A stretch of DNA of 64,000 nucleotides from Protonemura montana (lineage: Eukaryota; Arthropoda; Insecta; Plecoptera; Nemouridae), in assembly GCA_947568835.1 (NCBI GenBank), contig OX387602.1, forward strand, positions 21,689,021-21,753,020, given 5' to 3'. A program made the position numbers and the translations under genes. This document shows positions 62,401-64,000 of this stretch, piece by piece; position 1 is the stretch's first letter, and every line of letters starts with the position of its first letter. The notes below the pieces were generated by a model. It was not told the origin of the DNA. It ran no database searches and was given only the letters and a program-made list of their open reading frames with translations.

Positions 62401-62833
62401 CCATGCTGTCGAGAGGTCAATAAACAAGGTGATTGAAATTGCTGTACTAACTAACATCTCTTCAACCTCGCTCTCTAAACGGAACTAGTCGTAAGAATAA
62501 TGGTCACCCATTCAATACCGGACTCAACGCAATCGTGCTTAAAGTCGGTGATCTCTCGAGAACAAGTGTTTTCAGCATACCCAACAGTTGGGTCCGCACA
62601 GGAGCCGAAAAGGTGAACCTACCTCTAGGAAGACTTCAAGACAACTTGCGGGCAAAGGAAGGGAAGGAGAAAGTTCCATAAGCAAGTATGACGTGCACTG
62701 CAAGGGAGTTTTGAGTCGCGTAGGTCCATGGACTTACCACGTCGTCGTTCGGGGAGCACTCGGAAAACACGTTGTTGAGTAGCGGCGCATGCGTCTCGGG
62801 CAGCACCCGCACGAACTCGACGCCGACGCCGTG
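44450..62833 (-). CDS. SMP-C2-polybasic-C1 lipid-transfer-like protein (TMEM24/C2CD2-related), 5' end outside window
   Basis: Minus-strand exons in gene order: 62833-62738, 60294-60115, 59591-59385, 58903-58804, 58715-58607, 58410-58218, 58099-57964, 57407-57277, 51159-51133, 50348-50276, 48136-47951, 46979-46829, 46583-46476, 45795-45643 and, tentatively, 44513-44450. All phases agree: 637 aa visible; the N-terminus lies beyond 64000. Exons 1-3 resemble the lipid-binding SMP domain of TMEM24/C2CD2 (HYRVNVNRFRARL). Exons 4-6 form a C2 domain (EPYCVVEMDDPPQKNQTSV, FLGLGIVGVEELF, LQSRPYETDEVSGTL). Exon 11 is polybasic and Ser-rich (RRKKRDFFGTIKKRLSRSK), like the membrane-binding, PKC-regulated tail of TMEM24. 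Exons 13-14 form a C1 finger (HIFNDHTFIAKHL, CHVCNKAV, YECRDCQIRCHKHCHVKV). Inferred role: lipid transfer at ER-plasma-membrane contacts. Exon 9 (27 nt) and the last exon are the least certain. Confidence 0.82.
44600..45640. other. Intron between C1 exon and putative last exon
   Basis: Unique-looking sequence with no recognised element or coding block. If the terminal exon at 44450-44513 is wrong, the true one is probably in this stretch or just downstream of it. Confidence 0.35.
45975..46115. repeat. Poly-C tracts, duplicated low-complexity patch
   Basis: Three C-rich tracts (about 45979-45994, 46050-46060 and 46101-46112) are each preceded by related sequence (AAG/GGAGGGCTATGCCACGTG type), suggesting short tandem duplication. 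It is in an intron of the lipid-transfer gene. Such runs are prone to assembly error. Confidence 0.5.
48154..48534 (-). mobile_element. 5S-rRNA-derived SINE, copy B, next to a 3' splice site
   Basis: A 381-bp element with an exact 13-bp target duplication ACAAAACATTGCA (48141-48153 and 48535-48547). On the minus strand the head reads GATCACCGAAGTTAAGC (48494-48478) and GGATAGGTGACC (48454-48443), both close to 5S rRNA box A/intermediate and box C regions; the 3' tail reads GCGTCGTTAAACACCACAAA then TCAATC. It is sense to its host gene and its 3' duplication ends 4 nt from exon 11 (48136). Confidence 0.88.
48600..50270. other. Intron 10 of the lipid-transfer gene, nothing further recognised
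   Basis: AT-rich intronic sequence downstream of the SINE on the plus strand. No coding remnant, RNA or structured repeat was found. Confidence 0.4.
52766..52800 (+). promoter_or_regulatory. TATA box and initiator of the carboxylesterase
   Basis: TATAAAAA at 52766-52773, with an initiator-like TTCAAGTC about 29 bp downstream (52795) and the coding start at 52860. It resembles the astacin promoter in both spacing and the CAAGT initiator core. Confidence 0.6.
52860..56781 (+). CDS. Carboxylesterase (type-B, alpha/beta hydrolase), nested gene
   Basis: Ten exons, all phases consistent: 52860-53039, 53484-53621, 53710-53869, 54033-54218, 54420-54625, 55030-55207, 55365-55549, 55793-55943, 56087-56219, 56571-56781, giving 575 aa, normal for the family. 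Motifs in order: FRGVPYAKPPIGALRFQ, EDCLFLNIHTPK, VTINYRVGALG, the nucleophile elbow GDSAGS, the acid in GVSSDEG, and the catalytic His in GAGHGDILGYLF. The oxyanion motif is unusual: VWIPGGTF replaces the usual HGGGF. No strong signal peptide is seen at the N-terminus (MASFRVLRNFTRQMS), so it may be cytosolic. Such esterases act in xenobiotic, hormone or lipid-ester hydrolysis. The gene lies inside an intron (51160-57276) of the opposite-strand lipid-transfer gene. Confidence 0.93.
56993..56998 (+). terminator. Poly(A) signal of the carboxylesterase
   Basis: AATAAA 212 nt after the stop codon, the first canonical hexamer on the plus strand downstream of the gene. Confidence 0.5.
57412..57433. 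repeat. CA/TG microsatellite at a splice acceptor
   Basis: About eleven CA units on the plus strand. On the minus strand this is a TG tract immediately upstream of the acceptor GGCGAG|TA of the exon 57407-57277, taking the place of a normal pyrimidine tract. Confidence 0.8.
60295..61560. other. Intron between first two visible SMP exons, proximal part
   Basis: Sequence upstream (in gene sense) of exon 60294-60115. It holds no recognised coding block. The GC-rich patch at 61200-61340 has open frames on both strands but no family motif. Confidence 0.4.
61560..61645 (-). mobile_element. 5S-derived SINE family, partial copy D
   Basis: Matches the tail half of copies A-C on the plus strand (GGGATTAACGACGCAATGTTT, then TGGCGTCGGTGAATGAGTGG) and then runs into a GATGAG microsatellite. 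The 5S-like head is missing. Confidence 0.65.
61638..61715. repeat. GATGAG / TA microsatellite
   Basis: Imperfect GGATGA units followed by a TA run and more TA-rich sequence. It probably expanded from the GATGATGAGGA patch present inside the neighbouring SINE family. Confidence 0.65.
62150..62592 (-). mobile_element. 5S-derived SINE family, copy C
   Basis: Near full-length, same family as copies A and B: plus strand opens GGGGTTTAACGACGCACTGT, contains AACGTCCCCTCCGAAGGGCG and ends with a diverged 5S-like head (AAGTCGGTGATCTC). No target duplication was recognised. It is sense to the host gene, between its first two visible exons. Confidence 0.75.
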
Positions 62834-64000
62834 CTGAAAGCGCCGCGACGCCAGACAAAGTTCATGTTACAAACAGCCATACATTTGGAGGGCAAAGTAG
62901 CAGAGAGCTGTCTCGGTGATAACAGGCCAAAATTGAAAAGCCCAAAGATGTGTGATGAGTCATGACTGGACGTCCCCTCAGAAGTACGATAAAACTAGGC
63001 CTGTGGATGGCGAGGGATTGAAAAGCCCGATGAGGCACGAAATGTTTACATTTTTCTATACGTGTGCAATGTCGATATCAAAGTTATTATAACAAACCGT
63101 GCATTTCAAAGACGGCGTCAGCGTGGACAAGTATTCCATGTCCAGTCACCGTATTTTAAAACAAATTATTTTTGGTGAGCTTAAGCCAGCCAGTGAAGCG
63201 TGGTTACATTCATTGATTGATTAATTAATTAATTGAGTGATTGATTTTTGGTGTTTCCGATGCACTGTTCACTTTATGGTACAGTGCATTTAAATTACTC
63301 AATTCGTTTAACAAATGTACCCTTTGCTTTTTATGAGTGTAGAGAATACTTCAATACTTTTGCCTTACATATACATTCTATCATACCAGCACCTATTCTT
63401 ATTAAGGAAAATACAATTGAACATGGGAATTAACCCCCATTTCGCACATATGCGTTATCCTACAACAAAGTGTAAATAGCGTCACTAATTCACAGATCTT
63501 TCTTTAGCTTGTCAAACCCTGACGTTATTGCATAATTTCTTTAATTTTAATGTGAGGTTTGTGACAATCATAATATACTTCACAGATCATGGCATATATG
63601 CAGTTGGTATTAGTACCATGCCCACAGACCGATTATTTTGGTTGCGAGAACGAGAAGTGAAATCGTTACTATCAGAGCTTGAATATCATATTGTCGCATC
63701 GACTCCCATATTGATGGTTGAGGAAGCATGTGTGGCAGACGTATGCTCACTTATTAAAGTGCGTTTTTATAACAAAATAACACAGAATTATTTTAAATTA
63801 CATTCATTATTTTGCGTGCCGTTATAGAAAGCACCCCTAATACGCTAAATTATAAAATCTCAGTCATCTTTGACAGCATCCTGCCATTTAAGTTCCGCCA
63901 GACGCGGACAAAACACGGCATGTGTTGAAGAAATTTGGCGAAAGGTGCGTAAAGATGAGTCCCAGTTTCGAGACGTACGCTCTGCACGATGCATACACAC
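62834..64000. other. Upstream part of the lipid-transfer gene, mostly unassigned
   Basis: Beyond the first visible SMP exon. A decayed fragment related to the SINE family may lie at about 62955-63000. An open frame at 63528-63827 on the plus strand (99 codons) has no recognisable family and no supporting splice or promoter signal, so it is not called a gene. No further exon of the minus-strand gene was found, so its N-terminus lies outside the window. Confidence 0.4.
63205..63275 (-). mobile_element. 5S-derived SINE family, 3' tail fragment E
   Basis: On the minus strand GTGCATCGGAAACACCAAAA matches the SINE tail, followed by a run of ATCAATC/AATTAATT units that looks like the short-repeat terminus of the element. 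Only the tail remains. Confidence 0.55.

Noticed and set aside
63528-63827. 99-codon frame near the right end
   Set aside because: No recognisable family and no splice or poly(A) support. It lies in the presumed intron or 5' region of the minus-strand gene.
1-64000. CRISPR arrays, operons or other prokaryotic features
   Set aside because: The sequence is spliced eukaryotic DNA; no regularly spaced repeats with unique spacers are present.

Overview
This is intron-rich nuclear DNA from an animal, almost certainly a protostome and most likely an arthropod. It holds a divergent ionotropic receptor (a protostome chemoreceptor family), an astacin, a carboxylesterase and the transposon families usual in arthropod genomes. 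Exons are GC-rich inside AT-rich introns, and nearly every exon boundary can be fixed by splice consensus plus reading-frame phase. I cannot name the species; a chelicerate or other non-insect arthropod would fit, but only weakly.

Layout. 0.7-2.5 kb (-): ZIP7/Catsup zinc transporter, divergent from a KIF14-type kinesin with an FHA domain (3.0-15.5 kb, +, 12 coding exons, 1162 aa). 16.3-23.3 kb (+): a complete BBS9/PTHB1 BBSome subunit (10 exons, 881 aa). 23.6-26.9 kb: remnants of a Penelope-like element and of a non-LTR retrotransposon. 27.2-28.0 kb: a short hAT element with intact ends and an 8-bp target duplication. 29.6-30.3 kb (+): an unrecognised two-exon gene with a Lys/Gly tail. 30.5-38.2 kb (-): a seven-exon ionotropic receptor. 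One of its introns holds a 2.6-kb palindromic structure with tRNA-like modules. 40.2-43.3 kb (+): a six-exon secreted astacin with a TATA promoter and a non-autonomous pogo-type transposon in intron 3. 44.5-62.8 kb (-): a gene for an SMP-C2-polybasic-C1 lipid-transfer-like protein whose 5' end lies beyond the window. 52.9-56.8 kb (+): a ten-exon carboxylesterase nested, on the opposite strand, in one of that gene's introns.

The genes do not form one pathway. KIF14 (cytokinesis) and BBS9 (ciliary trafficking) are adjacent. The ionotropic receptor, astacin and carboxylesterase belong to expanded, environment-facing families. The strongest new observations are: a 5S-rRNA-derived SINE family with two copies pressed against splice sites, one of which supplies the sequence just upstream of a 3' splice site; the composite palindrome with tRNA-like modules; the pogo-type element that keeps only the C-terminal zinc module of its transposase; and the SMP-C2-C1 architecture. 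All exon models are hand-built from sequence; no search or transcript data were used.
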